Below, one piece after another: positions 25,481 to 33,432 of a DNA stretch of 57,322 nucleotides. The notes beneath the pieces are model-generated. The model was not told where the DNA came from. It did not search any database and worked only from the letters and a program-made list of their open reading frames with translations. A program made the translations under genes and the position numbers. This stretch comes from Agrobacterium arsenijevicii (GTDB lineage Bacteria; Pseudomonadota; Alphaproteobacteria; Rhizobiales; Rhizobiaceae), in contig JWIT01000021.1 in NCBI GenBank assembly GCA_000949895.1, positions 1 through 57,322 on the forward strand, read 5' to 3'. The first letter of the stretch is position 1. Every line of letters starts with the position of its first letter.

Positions 25481-25789
25481 GTGATCCGCCATATCGTTTT
25501 TTTCACCGTTCCCGAGGAAAACCGCGACGCCGTGCGCAAGGGGCTTTCCGGGCTGACCGCCATTCCACATTCGCTGAAGCTGGAAATCGGTGAGAACGTG
25601 AAGAAGGACCAATGGGGCAATTCGGTCGATTTCATCGTCTATGGCGAGTTTGAAAACGAAGCGGCGCTGGCTGCCTACAAGGCCGACCCCGCCTATGATC
25701 TTTCGACCCGCACGGTAAAGCCCCTGCGCGAGACCCGTGTCGCCGCTGATTTCAACAGCGATACGGCGGTAAAAGCGCCGATCCGGTAA
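25481..25789 (+). CDS. Dabb-domain protein (stress-responsive alpha-beta barrel)
   Basis: A 102-residue protein starting VIRHIVFFTVPEENRDAVRKG, the usual N terminus of the Dabb family, which forms a dimeric alpha-beta barrel. GTG 25481 is preferred to ATG 25466 because AGGTGA lies just upstream of it and homologues start at this position. Family members are stress-responsive proteins without a firmly assigned general activity. It is on the same strand as the GTA genes, 58 bases after the endolysin, but has no known role in particles. Confidence 0.85.
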   Translation: MIRHIVFFTVPEENRDAVRKGLSGLTAIPHSLKLEIGENVKKDQWGNSVDFIVYGEFENEAALAAYKADPAYDLSTRTVKPLRETRVAADFNSDTAVKAPIR

Positions 25790-25807
25790 GTTTCGTCAAG
25801 ACTCGAG

Positions 25808-25932
25808 CCCTCCACCCTCATTCCTGTGCTTGTCACAGGAATCCAGCCGACGCGCGTCTGCGCGGCGGGAAGAGTCCTTTCAGCCCAAAGACTTGGGCTG
25901 GCTGGATCCTGTGACAAGCACAGGGATGAGGG
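25808..25932. repeat. Palindromic intergenic repeat A, copy 2
   Basis: CCCTCATTCCTGTGCTTGTC at the left and GACAAGCACAGGGATGAGGG at the right form the arms of a palindrome of about 125 bases, matching copy 1 (16552-16680) as its reverse complement. It ends 42 bases before the portal gene of the GTA cluster. Confidence 0.85.
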
Positions 25933-25974
25933 CCTAGCGGGAAACTGAGCCCGCATCAAAACAAGGACAACTCC

Positions 25975-27141
25975 ATGCGATTTCCGTTTTCCCTGCCGCG
26001 CAAGCGCCCGGCGGATGGCAAAGCCTTGCCTGAAAGCCAGAAAATGGCGGGCGGCTTCATGGCGATGTCGACGCAGGGCGGGCAGGCCTTCTGGTCCGGC
26101 CGCTCCTATGCGGCACTTGCCCGTGAAGGCTTCATGAAAAATCCGGTGGCGCATCGCGCCGCCCGCATGGTGGCGGAAGCGTCCGCATCGGTCAGCTGGC
26201 TGCTTTACGATGGCGATGAAGAGATCGGCGATCATCCGCTGCTGGCGCTTCTGGTCAAGCCGAGCGCCCATATGGGCGGGCCGGATTTCTTCGAGGCGCT
26301 TTATGGCCATCTGATGCTTGCCGGAAACGCTTATATCGAGCCGCTGATGATCGGCAGGCGGTTGCGCGAATTGCACCTTCTGCGGCCCGACCGGGTGAGC
26401 ATCATCGAGGGTGCGGATGGCTGGCCGGTGGGCTTTGACTATCGCGCTGAGGGCCGCGCCATCAGGCGCATCGCCGCCGACCGTGACGGGTTGGGGCTGC
26501 TGCACCTGAAGCTTTTCCACCCGCTGGACGATCGCGCAGGGTTCGCACCGCTCGCTTCTGCGGGTGCTGCTCTCGATCTGCACAACGCCGCGAGCCAGTG
26601 GAACAAGCGCCTGCTCGACAATTCCGCCCGGCCTTCCGGCGCGCTGGTCTACCAGCCGAAGGAGGGCGGCAATCTCTCCACCGAGCAATATGAACGGCTC
26701 AAACGCGAGCTGGAGGAAGGTTATCAGGGCGCGATGAATGCCGGACGTCCGCTTCTTCTAGAAGGCGGGTTAGACTGGAAGGCCATGGGGCTTTCGCCGC
26801 GCGACATGGATTTTCTGGAAGCGCGCAACGGAGCGGCCCGCGACATAGCGCTCGCTCTCGGCGTGCCGCCGATGCTGATCGGCATTCCCGGTGACAACAC
26901 CTATGCCAATTACCAGGAGGCGAACCGCGCCTTTTATCGTCTCACAGTGCTGCCGCTCGTTAACCGCACGGCGGCACGGCTCTGTGGCTGGCTTTCGCCC
27001 ATCTTCGGTTCCGGGCTGCGGCTCGAACCCGATCTCGACAGGATCGCCGGGCTTGCCGGCGAGCGGGACGCGTTGTGGACGCGGATCGGCGCGGCGTCGT
27101 TTCTGACCGACGAGGAAAAGCGGGAGGCTGTGGGGTACTAG
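25975..27141 (+). CDS. GTA portal protein (HK97 family, g3-like)
   Basis: A 388-residue portal that forms the ring through which DNA enters the capsid. HK97-portal features are present: KNPVAHRAARMVAEASASVSW, HMGGPDFFEALYGHLMLAGNAYIEPL, and the helical wing and clip ending in MDFLEARNGAARDIALALGVPPMLIGIPGDNTYANYQEANRAFYRLTVLPLV. Size matches GTA portals (near 390-400 residues). It follows the repeat A2 with its own ribosome site (AAGGACAACTCC). It is separated from the terminase by about 4 kb of non-structural genes. Confidence 0.95.
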   Translation: MRFPFSLPRKRPADGKALPESQKMAGGFMAMSTQGGQAFWSGRSYAALAREGFMKNPVAHRAARMVAEASASVSWLLYDGDEEIGDHPLLALLVKPSAHMGGPDFFEALYGHLMLAGNAYIEPLMIGRRLRELHLLRPDRVSIIEGADGWPVGFDYRAEGRAIRRIAADRDGLGLLHLKLFHPLDDRAGFAPLASAGAALDLHNAASQWNKRLLDNSARPSGALVYQPKEGGNLSTEQYERLKRELEEGYQGAMNAGRPLLLEGGLDWKAMGLSPRDMDFLEARNGAARDIALALGVPPMLIGIPGDNTYANYQEANRAFYRLTVLPLVNRTAARLCGWLSPIFGSGLRLEPDLDRIAGLAGERDALWTRIGAASFLTDEEKREAVGY

Positions 27142-27329
27142 GTGCTTGGCCCCGGCCACCGGGTCGGCTCTTCGACCAATTTCTGAACCAGCGGAATCGT
27201 TTTGTGAGGGCTTGCCGCCAAGCGATTCTGAAGACTCGCGAAAATGACGTTTTGAAACAGCGCAACTCACCTGCGGGCGACGCGGCGCGTCTGTCCGATG
27301 TCTCACATCCTAAACCGGAATGATTACCC
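27142..27329. other. Gap between portal and g3.5-like gene
   Basis: 188 bases without a credible gene or clear palindrome. The AT-richer stretch at about 27190-27260 could hold a leader or promoter, but nothing definite is seen. Confidence 0.5.
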
Positions 27330-27650
27330 ATGTCTGAATTCGCCAATGAAAGCGGCATCTGGGCCGCCCGCATCACCGGTGCCGTGGCAGGCGCGGGTGT
27401 GTCGCTCGTTTATCTGCTGCCAAAAAGTAAACGCGAAGCGGCCAGCCGTTTCGTCACCGGCGTGTCCTGCGGCATGATCTTCGGCGGGCCGGTGGGCCTG
27501 TGGATCGTGCAGCAGCTCGAAATCGCCGGCGCGCTTTCCGGCCGGGAAATCATGGTGGCGGGTTCGGCGGCCGCCAGCATGGTCGCCTGGTGGGGGCTTG
27601 GCCTTCTGGTGCGCGTGGCCGACCGTTACAACGCCCGTCCACGCACCTAA
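27330..27650 (+). CDS. GTA-associated small membrane protein (DUF6107-like, g3.5 position)
   Basis: A 106-residue protein with three hydrophobic stretches (about residues 12-29 GVSLVYLLP, 45-63 and 73-95) separated by a basic loop SKREAASRF. It resembles a small membrane protein family (DUF6107) found in rhizobial GTA clusters and sits where the Rhodobacter cluster has g3.5, between portal and protease. Its role is unknown; a scaffold, membrane-assembly or lysis accessory function can all be imagined. A weak ribosome site (GGAATGA) precedes the ATG. Confidence 0.7.
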   Translation: MSEFANESGIWAARITGAVAGAGVSLVYLLPKSKREAASRFVTGVSCGMIFGGPVGLWIVQQLEIAGALSGREIMVAGSAAASMVAWWGLGLLVRVADRYNARPRT

Positions 27651-27693
27651 GGCCGCAAAGCCTCGCTTTTCCTTCACATCGCAGGAGTTTCCC

Positions 27694-28266
27694 ATGCACG
27701 TCTATCGCGGGCCGCGTCCCGCCACGCGCAAATTCGCCAATCTGGAACTGCGCGGCATATCCGGGGACGGCACGTTTTCCGGTTATGCCAGCGTCTTCGG
27801 CGAGGTCGATCTTGGTCGCGACGTGATCGAGCGCGGCGCTTTCCGTCGCTCTATCGAGGAGCGCGGTGCGGGCGGTATCCGCATGCTCTACCAGCATGAT
27901 CCGGCCGAACCTATCGGCGCATGGCGCACGATCCGCGAGGATGAGCGCGGGCTTTACGTCGAGGGTGTTCTTGCCCCCGGCGTCGCCCGCTCCCGCGAGG
28001 TGCATTCGCTGATGAAGACGGGCGCGCTGGACGGGCTGTCGATCGGTTTTCGCACGGTACGCTCCGGCAAGGCGGCACGTTCCGGCGTCAGGCGCATTCT
28101 CGAAGCCGACCTCTGGGAAATCTCGGTCGTGACCTTTCCGATGCTGCCGTCTGCCCGGGTCTCCGATGTCAAGCATGCCCGCTTCTTCCGTGACCGCGAG
28201 ACCGAACTGGTGCGCACCATGCGCCGCGCCGCGCGCTCGCTTTTCGACACAGCCTTCAAACGCTGA
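27694..28266 (+). CDS. GTA prohead protease (HK97 family, g4-like)
   Basis: A 190-residue serine protease that trims the capsid protein during prohead maturation. It has GYASVFGEVDLGRDVIERGAFRRSI and the catalytic-region residues LYQHDPAEPIGAW (His) and LDGLSIGFRTV (Ser), as in U35-type prohead proteases. ATG 27694 has GCAGGAG upstream; the 32 extra codons of the longer frame overlap the previous gene and are rejected. It lies 43 bases after the membrane-protein gene and 36 bases before the capsid gene. Confidence 0.93.
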   Translation: MHVYRGPRPATRKFANLELRGISGDGTFSGYASVFGEVDLGRDVIERGAFRRSIEERGAGGIRMLYQHDPAEPIGAWRTIREDERGLYVEGVLAPGVARSREVHSLMKTGALDGLSIGFRTVRSGKAARSGVRRILEADLWEISVVTFPMLPSARVSDVKHARFFRDRETELVRTMRRAARSLFDTAFKR

Positions 28267-28302
28267 ATTTCCGACAACCACTTCCGACACAAGGATGGCG
28301 AC

Positions 28303-29571
28303 ATGACAGAGCAGATGACAAAACCGGCCGCAATGACGGTTGCGCCACAGGTGAAGGCCGTGCCCGATACGATGACGGCGGCCTTCGACGAATTCATGGA
28401 GGCCTTCGAGGCCTTCCGCGACACCAACGATCAGCGGCTTTCCGATATCGAGCGCAAGATGGGCTCCGACGTCGTGACCCGCGACAAGCTCGACCGCATC
28501 GACAAGGCGCTCGACGACAACCGCAGGGTCATGGACGATCTGGCGCTCAAGAAGGCGCGTCCGGCACTTGGCCGCAGGGAGGCGCTTTCCCTCGATACGG
28601 ACGAGCACAAGGCCGCTTTCGAGGCCTATATCCGCCGCGGTGAGGAGGGCGCATTGCGCGATCTGGAGGCCAAGGCCTTCGCCGGATCAAGCGGTGCGGA
28701 TGGCGGTTATCTCTTGCCGACAGAAACGGATGGCGAGATCGGCCGGCGTATGACGGCGATTTCGCCGATCCGGGCGCTGGCGACCGTGCGGCAGGTTTCC
28801 ACGGCTGTGTTGAAGAAACCATTTTCGCCCGGCGGACTTGCCACCGGCTGGGTTGCCGAAACCGCGGCCCGCCCGCAGACGGCGACGCCGCAGCTGGCCG
28901 AACTTTCTTTCCCGACCATGGAGCTCTATGCCATGCCCGCGGCAACCCAAGGGCTGCTGGATGATGCGGCGGTCGATATCGAGGCCTGGATCGCCTCGGA
29001 AGTGGACACCGCCTTTGCCGAACAGGAGGCCGCCGCCTTCATCGCCGGCGATGGCGTCAACAAGCCGAAGGGTTTCCTTTCCTATACGCCCATCGCCAAT
29101 GGCGACTGGAGCTGGGGCAATATCGGTTATGTCGCGACCGGCGTTGCGGGCGGTTTTGCCTCCGCCGGGCCGATGGATGTGCTGCTTGATGCCGTCTATT
29201 CGTTGAAGGCCGGCCACCGCCAGAACGGCAACTTCATGATGAACCGCAAGACGCAAGCGGCGCTGCGCCGCTTCAAGGACACCAACGGCGCCTATCTGTG
29301 GCATCCACCCGCCGCCGCCGGCCAGCCCGCCTCGCTGATGGGCTTTCCGGTAACGGAGGCCGAAGACATGCCGAACGTGGTAGCAAACAGCTTCGCCATC
29401 GCTTTCGGCGATTTCCGCGCCGGTTATCTCGTCGTCGACCGCACCGGCGTGCGCATCCTGCGCGATCCCTATTCGGCAAAACCCTATGTGCTGTTCTACA
29501 CCACCAAACGTGTGGGCGGTGGCGTGCAGAACTTCGAGGCGATCAAGCTGGTGAAGTTCGGGGTGAACTGA
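28303..29571 (+). CDS. GTA major capsid protein (HK97 fold, g5-like)
   Basis: A 422-residue capsid precursor. An N-terminal delta/scaffold domain of about 110 residues is highly charged and helical (FDEFMEAFEAFRDTNDQRLSDIERKMG), followed by the HK97 core from about residue 125 (GSSGADGGYLLPTETDGEIGRRM) to the end. The protease would cleave near residues 115-130. The C-terminal NFEAIKLVKFG is typical of HK97 capsids in GTAs. It is the most conserved structural gene in the cluster. Repeat C1 follows directly, so this may be the end of a first transcript segment. Confidence 0.95.
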   Translation: MTEQMTKPAAMTVAPQVKAVPDTMTAAFDEFMEAFEAFRDTNDQRLSDIERKMGSDVVTRDKLDRIDKALDDNRRVMDDLALKKARPALGRREALSLDTDEHKAAFEAYIRRGEEGALRDLEAKAFAGSSGADGGYLLPTETDGEIGRRMTAISPIRALATVRQVSTAVLKKPFSPGGLATGWVAETAARPQTATPQLAELSFPTMELYAMPAATQGLLDDAAVDIEAWIASEVDTAFAEQEAAAFIAGDGVNKPKGFLSYTPIANGDWSWGNIGYVATGVAGGFASAGPMDVLLDAVYSLKAGHRQNGNFMMNRKTQAALRRFKDTNGAYLWHPPAAAGQPASLMGFPVTEAEDMPNVVANSFAIAFGDFRAGYLVVDRTGVRILRDPYSAKPYVLFYTTKRVGGGVQNFEAIKLVKFGVN

Positions 29572-29582
29572 CCGCTGACTTT

Positions 29583-29710
29583 GCGGCCCATTTCTTCTCC
29601 CCGAGGGGGAGAAGGTGGCCCGAAGGGCCGGATGAGGGGGTAAGCTCTCCGCATATCTCCGGCCCCGCCCTTCATCCCGCTGCCGCGATCTTCTCCCCGG
29701 CGGGGAGAAG
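29583..29710. repeat. RIME-like repeat C, copy 1 (inside GTA cluster)
   Basis: Contains two hairpin cores, TTCTCCCCGAGGGGGAGAA and CTTCTCCCCGGCGGGGAGAAG, joined by GTGGCCCGAAGGGCC and TCATCCCGCTGCCGCGA. It matches the copy at 49407-49535 over its whole length. It sits between capsid and adaptor genes and could form strong RNA structure in the GTA message. The pattern matches rhizobial intergenic mosaic elements. Confidence 0.85.
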
Positions 29711-29770
29711 GCGACGAGCTGCATCCGCTCGCTCCTTCACGACACGATTGCCTTCTTCTCCGGAGACCCC

Positions 29771-30340
29771 ATGACCTATGCCCTCATTCATCCGCCGCAG
29801 GCGGAGCCGCTGACGCTTGCCGAGGTCAAGGCGCATCTGCGTCTCGACAGCGGTGACGAGGACGCGCTTCTTGCCGCACTGATCCGCACCGCCCGTGAGC
29901 ATCTGGAACGCACCACCGGCCTTTGTTTGATCCGCCAGACCTGGCGGCTTTATCTCGACCGATGGCCGCCAAGCGACGTGATTCCGATTGGCAAGGGACC
30001 GGTGCAAACCATTAAAACGATTCTGGTTTTCGATGGTGAGGGACACGCGGCCGACATCACCACCACTGACAAATTGCTCGACGGCGAGGCGCGTCCGGCA
30101 CGGCTGTGGCTGCGCAATCCTCCGCCCCCTGGACGGACGATGAACGGCATCGAGATCGACTTCATCGCCGGTTACGGCGAGGCCGGAACGGATGTGCCCG
30201 ACACGCTGAAACGCGCCATGCTGATGCATGTGGCGCAGATGTTCGCCTTTCGTGGTGTCGTGGCTCCCGAAAACCAGCCGGCGGGCGTTCCCGCCGGTTA
30301 CGAGCGGCTGGTGTCTCCCTTCTGCCGTGTGGGGCTTTAA
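29771..30340 (+). CDS. GTA head-tail adaptor (g6-like connector)
   Basis: A 189-residue phage gp6-like connector. The N terminus (LTLAEVKAHLRLDSGDEDALLAALIRTAREHLERTTG) is the helical signature of the family, and the middle is beta-rich; it ends in FCRVGL. It docks on the portal ring and links it to the stopper. ATG 29771 follows repeat C1. Size agrees with GTA adaptors. Confidence 0.9.
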   Translation: MTYALIHPPQAEPLTLAEVKAHLRLDSGDEDALLAALIRTAREHLERTTGLCLIRQTWRLYLDRWPPSDVIPIGKGPVQTIKTILVFDGEGHAADITTTDKLLDGEARPARLWLRNPPPPGRTMNGIEIDFIAGYGEAGTDVPDTLKRAMLMHVAQMFAFRGVVAPENQPAGVPAGYERLVSPFCRVGL

Positions 30341-30343
30341 GCC

Positions 30344-30679
30344 ATGAATCTCGTTTTTCTAGACCCCGGCAAGCTGACGGTGCGGCTGGAGCTGGAGGTG
30401 CGTACCGAGGTGCCGGATGGGCAGGGCGGTGCTGCGGAAAGTTGGGATTTCCTGCGTTCGCTATGGGCGGCAATCGAGCCCGTCTCGAATGCCTCCCATG
30501 AGCGAGCCTCGGCCGAGGGCGTGACGATAACCCACCGTGTCTGGCTGGCCTGGCGCAGCGATATCGCCGCCGGCATGCGCTTTCGCAAGGGTCGGCGCGT
30601 TCTGGCAATCCAGACGGTGATGGACCCGGACGAGACCCGCCGCTTCATCGTCTGCCGCTGCGAGGAGGAAAGCCCTTGA
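30344..30679 (+). CDS. GTA head closure / stopper protein (g7-like)
   Basis: A 111-residue beta-barrel-like protein of the phage head-tail joining family (SPP1 gp16 type), with LTVRLELEVRTEVPDGQGGAAESWDFLRSLWA and THRVWLAWRSDIAAGMRFRKGRRVLAI. It would close the head after packaging. The gap after the adaptor gene is only three bases, and its stop overlaps the TTG start of the next gene (TTGA). Confidence 0.87.
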   Translation: MNLVFLDPGKLTVRLELEVRTEVPDGQGGAAESWDFLRSLWAAIEPVSNASHERASAEGVTITHRVWLAWRSDIAAGMRFRKGRRVLAIQTVMDPDETRRFIVCRCEEESP

Positions 30680-31071
30680 GTGCCGCAAACCCGCTTCTGC
30701 AGGCGATTTTCGCAAGGCTTTCCGGGGACGCCGCTCTGATAGCGCTCACCCCCGGCGGCATCGTTGACCGGCTTTTGCCGCGCGCGGTTCTGCCCTCAAT
30801 CGTCATCGGCGACCTCGAAAGCCGCGACTATTCGACGGCGACGGAAAAGGCCGAGGAACATTTTCTGACGCTGGAAATCTGGAGCGATGCCAATGGCCGC
30901 AAACGCGCGGGCGAGATCACCGCTCGGGTGACGAGCCTGCTCGACGATGCGTCGCTACCGCTCGCTGGTGTCTCACTCGTCAATCTGCACCTTCTTTCCA
31001 GCCGTTCGCGGCGCGAGGCGAAGACGAGGAATTTCATCGCCGAGATGCGTTTGAGGGCGGTGACGGAATAA
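30676..31071 (+). CDS. GTA tail terminator (DUF3168, g8-like)
   Basis: A 131-residue DUF3168 protein; the family caps the tail tube and joins it to the head. It starts at TTG 30676, with GAGGAGGAA about six bases upstream, overlapping the stop of the previous gene. GGIVDRLLPRAVLPSIVIGDLE and EEHFLTLEIWSDANGRKRAGEI are typical. It ends seven bases before the stop of an antisense MFS gene, so the + strand operon is interrupted here. Confidence 0.88.
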   Translation: MSAANPLLQAIFARLSGDAALIALTPGGIVDRLLPRAVLPSIVIGDLESRDYSTATEKAEEHFLTLEIWSDANGRKRAGEITARVTSLLDDASLPLAGVSLVNLHLLSSRSRREAKTRNFIAEMRLRAVTE

Positions 31072-31078
31072 TCGTGCT

Positions 31079-32278
31079 TCAGGACCCCTGTCTGCGCACG
31101 GTTTTCCATAGGAAGATCAGTAGCACAAACGAAATGGCGATCAGCACGGCGGCAATACCAAGCATGGCCGCCACCCCGCCGCGGTCGAGCGCCAGCGTGA
31201 AAATAACAGGTGCAACGGCAATGGCGAGGTTCTGCGGCAGGGAGATGCGCGCAGCCTGCAGCCCATATTCCTCCGGGGAAAATACCGCCAGTGGCAGCAC
31301 GGCCCGGCTGACGGTGAGCACGCCGGCGCCGAAACCGAAAAGAACGATGAAGCCGATGAAAGCCGGCATGGCCGGGGCAAAGCCAAGCAACAGCAGCAGC
31401 GACAGCAGCAAAAGACAGAAGCCGATCATGGCGGTGACGAAGGGGTTGCCACGTTTCCCCAGCAGGAAATCCAGCCCGCGCGCCGTAATTGCCAGCAGGC
31501 TGCGCGCCGATGCCAGCTGCACGGCAAGCGATTGCGTTGCGCCCGCCTGGACGAGCAGCAGCGGCAGCAGTGGTGACAGGCCGAAGGTCGTAAACGCGCT
31601 GATCGTCGTCATCGCCGCCAGAAGCAGAAAAGCCCGGCGTGTATCAACGGGCGAGGACGAAAGGGCATCGGCTTTCTGCCGCTTTGTTTCCTTGCGGGCC
31701 GGACGGGCGGGAAGAACGAAGAGATAGAGTGGCAGAAGGACGAAGATCTGCAGACAGGCATAGAGCAGAAGTGTGCCGCGCCAGCCAAGATGCTGTTCCG
31801 CAAGTGCGGTGACCGGCAGGAAAACCGCCCCCGAAAGCCCGGTGAACAGCATCAGAAGCGTCAGCAACCGGCCGCTTTCCGCGCCCACACGCTCCACCAC
31901 CGCAGTATGTGCAGCCGTCGTCAACCCGCAGGTTGCGGCCAAACCCATCACGCCCCAGCCGAAAAGATAACTTGTGACATTGCCCGAAAAGGCGAGCACG
32001 GCAAAGCCGGCGGCAAAGAGCGCTGAACCGGCCACCAGTACGGGTGCCGCACCGCGACGGACGAGCATTCTTCCCAGCAGCGGGCCGCAAAGCGCGCTGA
32101 TCAGCATCATGATGGTGAGGCCGGCAAAAACAATCTCGTTGCCGATTGCCAGTTCGCCGCCGATCCGTGGCGCCAGAATGGCCAGCATATCGAAACCGCT
32201 GCCCCAGCTGACGATCTGCCCAAGCGCCAGCACGCCGATAAGGCGCACGCGGGACGTCATTGAGGCGGCGTCGGACAT
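31079..32278 (-). CDS. MFS transporter antisense inside the GTA cluster
   Basis: A 399-residue 12-helix MFS protein (GQIVSWGSGFDMLAILAPRI; helix-10 region GFIVLFGFGAGVLTVSRAVLPLAVF), similar to small Cynr/YfcJ-like or metabolite exporters of unknown substrate. It is transcribed against the GTA genes, between the tail terminator and tail tube genes. ATG 32278 is preferred; the 149 codons upstream in the long frame would read through the antisense of the tail-tube gene and are rejected. Its 5' end faces the 90-base gap before the tail tube, which holds both its promoter and a likely GC-rich hairpin. No regulator gene is adjacent. Confidence 0.88.
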   Translation of the reverse strand: MSDAASMTSRVRLIGVLALGQIVSWGSGFDMLAILAPRIGGELAIGNEIVFAGLTIMMLISALCGPLLGRMLVRRGAAPVLVAGSALFAAGFAVLAFSGNVTSYLFGWGVMGLAATCGLTTAAHTAVVERVGAESGRLLTLLMLFTGLSGAVFLPVTALAEQHLGWRGTLLLYACLQIFVLLPLYLFVLPARPARKETKRQKADALSSSPVDTRRAFLLLAAMTTISAFTTFGLSPLLPLLLVQAGATQSLAVQLASARSLLAITARGLDFLLGKRGNPFVTAMIGFCLLLLSLLLLLGFAPAMPAFIGFIVLFGFGAGVLTVSRAVLPLAVFSPEEYGLQAARISLPQNLAIAVAPVIFTLALDRGGVAAMLGIAAVLIAISFVLLIFLWKTVRRQGS

Positions 32279-32368
32279 GGTGAGATCGCGGGGTGCGAGG
32301 TGCGGGAAGCCATTTCGTAGCAGGCCTGCCGCACCCCCGCAACAGCAATCGAGATGAAAGGAAACAAC

Positions 32369-32776
32369 ATGGTAGCGCAGAAGGGCAAGGACCTGCTGCT
32401 GAAGATCAACAATGCCGGCTCCTACGTGACCGTGGCGGGGCTCAGAACCAAGCGGCTGGCGTTCAACGCGCAGGCCGTCGACATAACCGATGGCGAAAGC
32501 GCCGGGCGCTGGCGCGAGCTTCTGGCCGGTGCGGGCGTGCAGCGGGCATCGCTGACGGCCTCCGGCATCTTCAAGGATCAGGCGAGCGACGCGCTGGTGC
32601 GCGGTGCTTTTTTCGCCGGCTCCATTCCCGGCTGGCAGATCGTCATTCCCGATTTCGGTACGATCACCGGGCCGTTCCAGATCGTCGCGCTCGAATATTC
32701 CGGTCGCCACGATGGCGAAGTGCAATTCGAGACCGCGCTGGAATCGGCAGGTCTCCTCAATTTCGGAGCGCTGTGA
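32369..32776 (+). CDS. GTA major tail tube protein (TP901-1 family, g9-like)
   Basis: A 135-residue tail tube protein of the TP901-1 major tail family, with LLLKINNAGSYVTVAGLRTKRLAFN and the beta-sandwich region ending in VQFETALESAGLLNFGAL. ATG 32369 has AAAGGA six bases upstream; the first in-frame ATG at 32354 overlaps that site. The stop TGA overlaps the ATG of the next gene (TGATG). Confidence 0.93.
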   Translation: MVAQKGKDLLLKINNAGSYVTVAGLRTKRLAFNAQAVDITDGESAGRWRELLAGAGVQRASLTASGIFKDQASDALVRGAFFAGSIPGWQIVIPDFGTITGPFQIVALEYSGRHDGEVQFETALESAGLLNFGAL

Positions 32777-33135
32777 TGGCGCAGGGACTGCGTTACGGGC
32801 GGGCCAACCGCCATCGCGGCGAGATCGAGGCGCTTATCGACGGCGAGAGGCGTATTCTCTGCCTGACGCTCGGCGCTCTCGCCGAACTCGAAACCGCCTT
32901 TCAGGCCGATGACCTGACCGCGCTTGCCGAACGTTTTGCGAGCGGTCGCATGAAGGCCGCCGACATGATCCGGGTGATCGGCGCTGGCCTGCGCGGTGCG
33001 GGCAATGTGTTTTCCGATGAGGATGTGGCCGCTGCCACGGTGGAAGGCGGCATTGCCGGCCACGCTGCCATAGTCGCCGATCTTCTGACCGCAACTTTCG
33101 CCGGTGCAAGGGGGCAAACCCCGCCGGACCCTTGA
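32776..33135 (+). CDS. GTA tail assembly chaperone (g10-like)
   Basis: A 119-residue protein of the gene-transfer-agent family found after the tail tube gene, with HRGEIEALIDGERRILCLTLGALAELETAFQADDLTALAERF. It is thought to act as a tail assembly chaperone, coating the tape measure. The start overlaps the preceding stop and its own stop overlaps the TTG start of g10.1-like (TTGA). It ends in a short Pro-rich tail. Confidence 0.88.
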   Translation: MAQGLRYGRANRHRGEIEALIDGERRILCLTLGALAELETAFQADDLTALAERFASGRMKAADMIRVIGAGLRGAGNVFSDEDVAAATVEGGIAGHAAIVADLLTATFAGARGQTPPDP

Positions 33136-33353
33136 GTGCCGCAGCAGGCGAGGCGGGCGATGGTGCGCCGCGTCCTTTTCCCTGGGAGGCGGTGATACAC
33201 ACCGGCTTCTGCCTGCTGCGGCTTTCTTCCGAAACCTTCTGGCGGCTGACGCCAAGGGAATTCTTCGCGATGACGGGTGGCACACGCGCCTTCTTCCGCA
33301 CACTCGACCGTCAGGCAATGGAGGCGATGATGCGGCGGTTTCCGGATGGGTGA
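33132..33353 (+). CDS. GTA second tail chaperone (g10.1-like)
   Basis: A 73-residue protein of the small phage tail assembly chaperone family, ending RTLDRQAMEAMMRRFPDG. It starts at TTG 33132 within the stop of the previous gene. The start context CCCTTGAGTGCCGCA is identical, over 15 bases, to that of the tail terminator start at 30676. No strong ribosome site is visible, so its translation probably depends on the upstream gene. Confidence 0.82.
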   Translation: MSAAAGEAGDGAPRPFPWEAVIHTGFCLLRLSSETFWRLTPREFFAMTGGTRAFFRTLDRQAMEAMMRRFPDG

Positions 33354-33432
33354 ATTGGGTTTTCGCATTCGTGAAAACGACCAGGTAATTCAAACAGCTA
33401 CGACTCCGTTTTGAATCAGAAAGGCAAGCGCG

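Noticed and set aside
16552..25932. Composite transposon bounded by the A repeats
   Set aside because: No transposase and no target duplication seen; the repeats are palindromic intergenic elements also belonging between ordinary genes.
29583..29710. CRISPR-like repeats in the C elements
   Set aside because: Two distant copies, no regular spacer array and no cas genes; they fit rhizobial intergenic mosaic elements.
32279..32725. N-terminal extension of the antisense MFS gene
   Set aside because: These codons are antisense to the tail tube gene; the transporter homology begins at ATG 32278.
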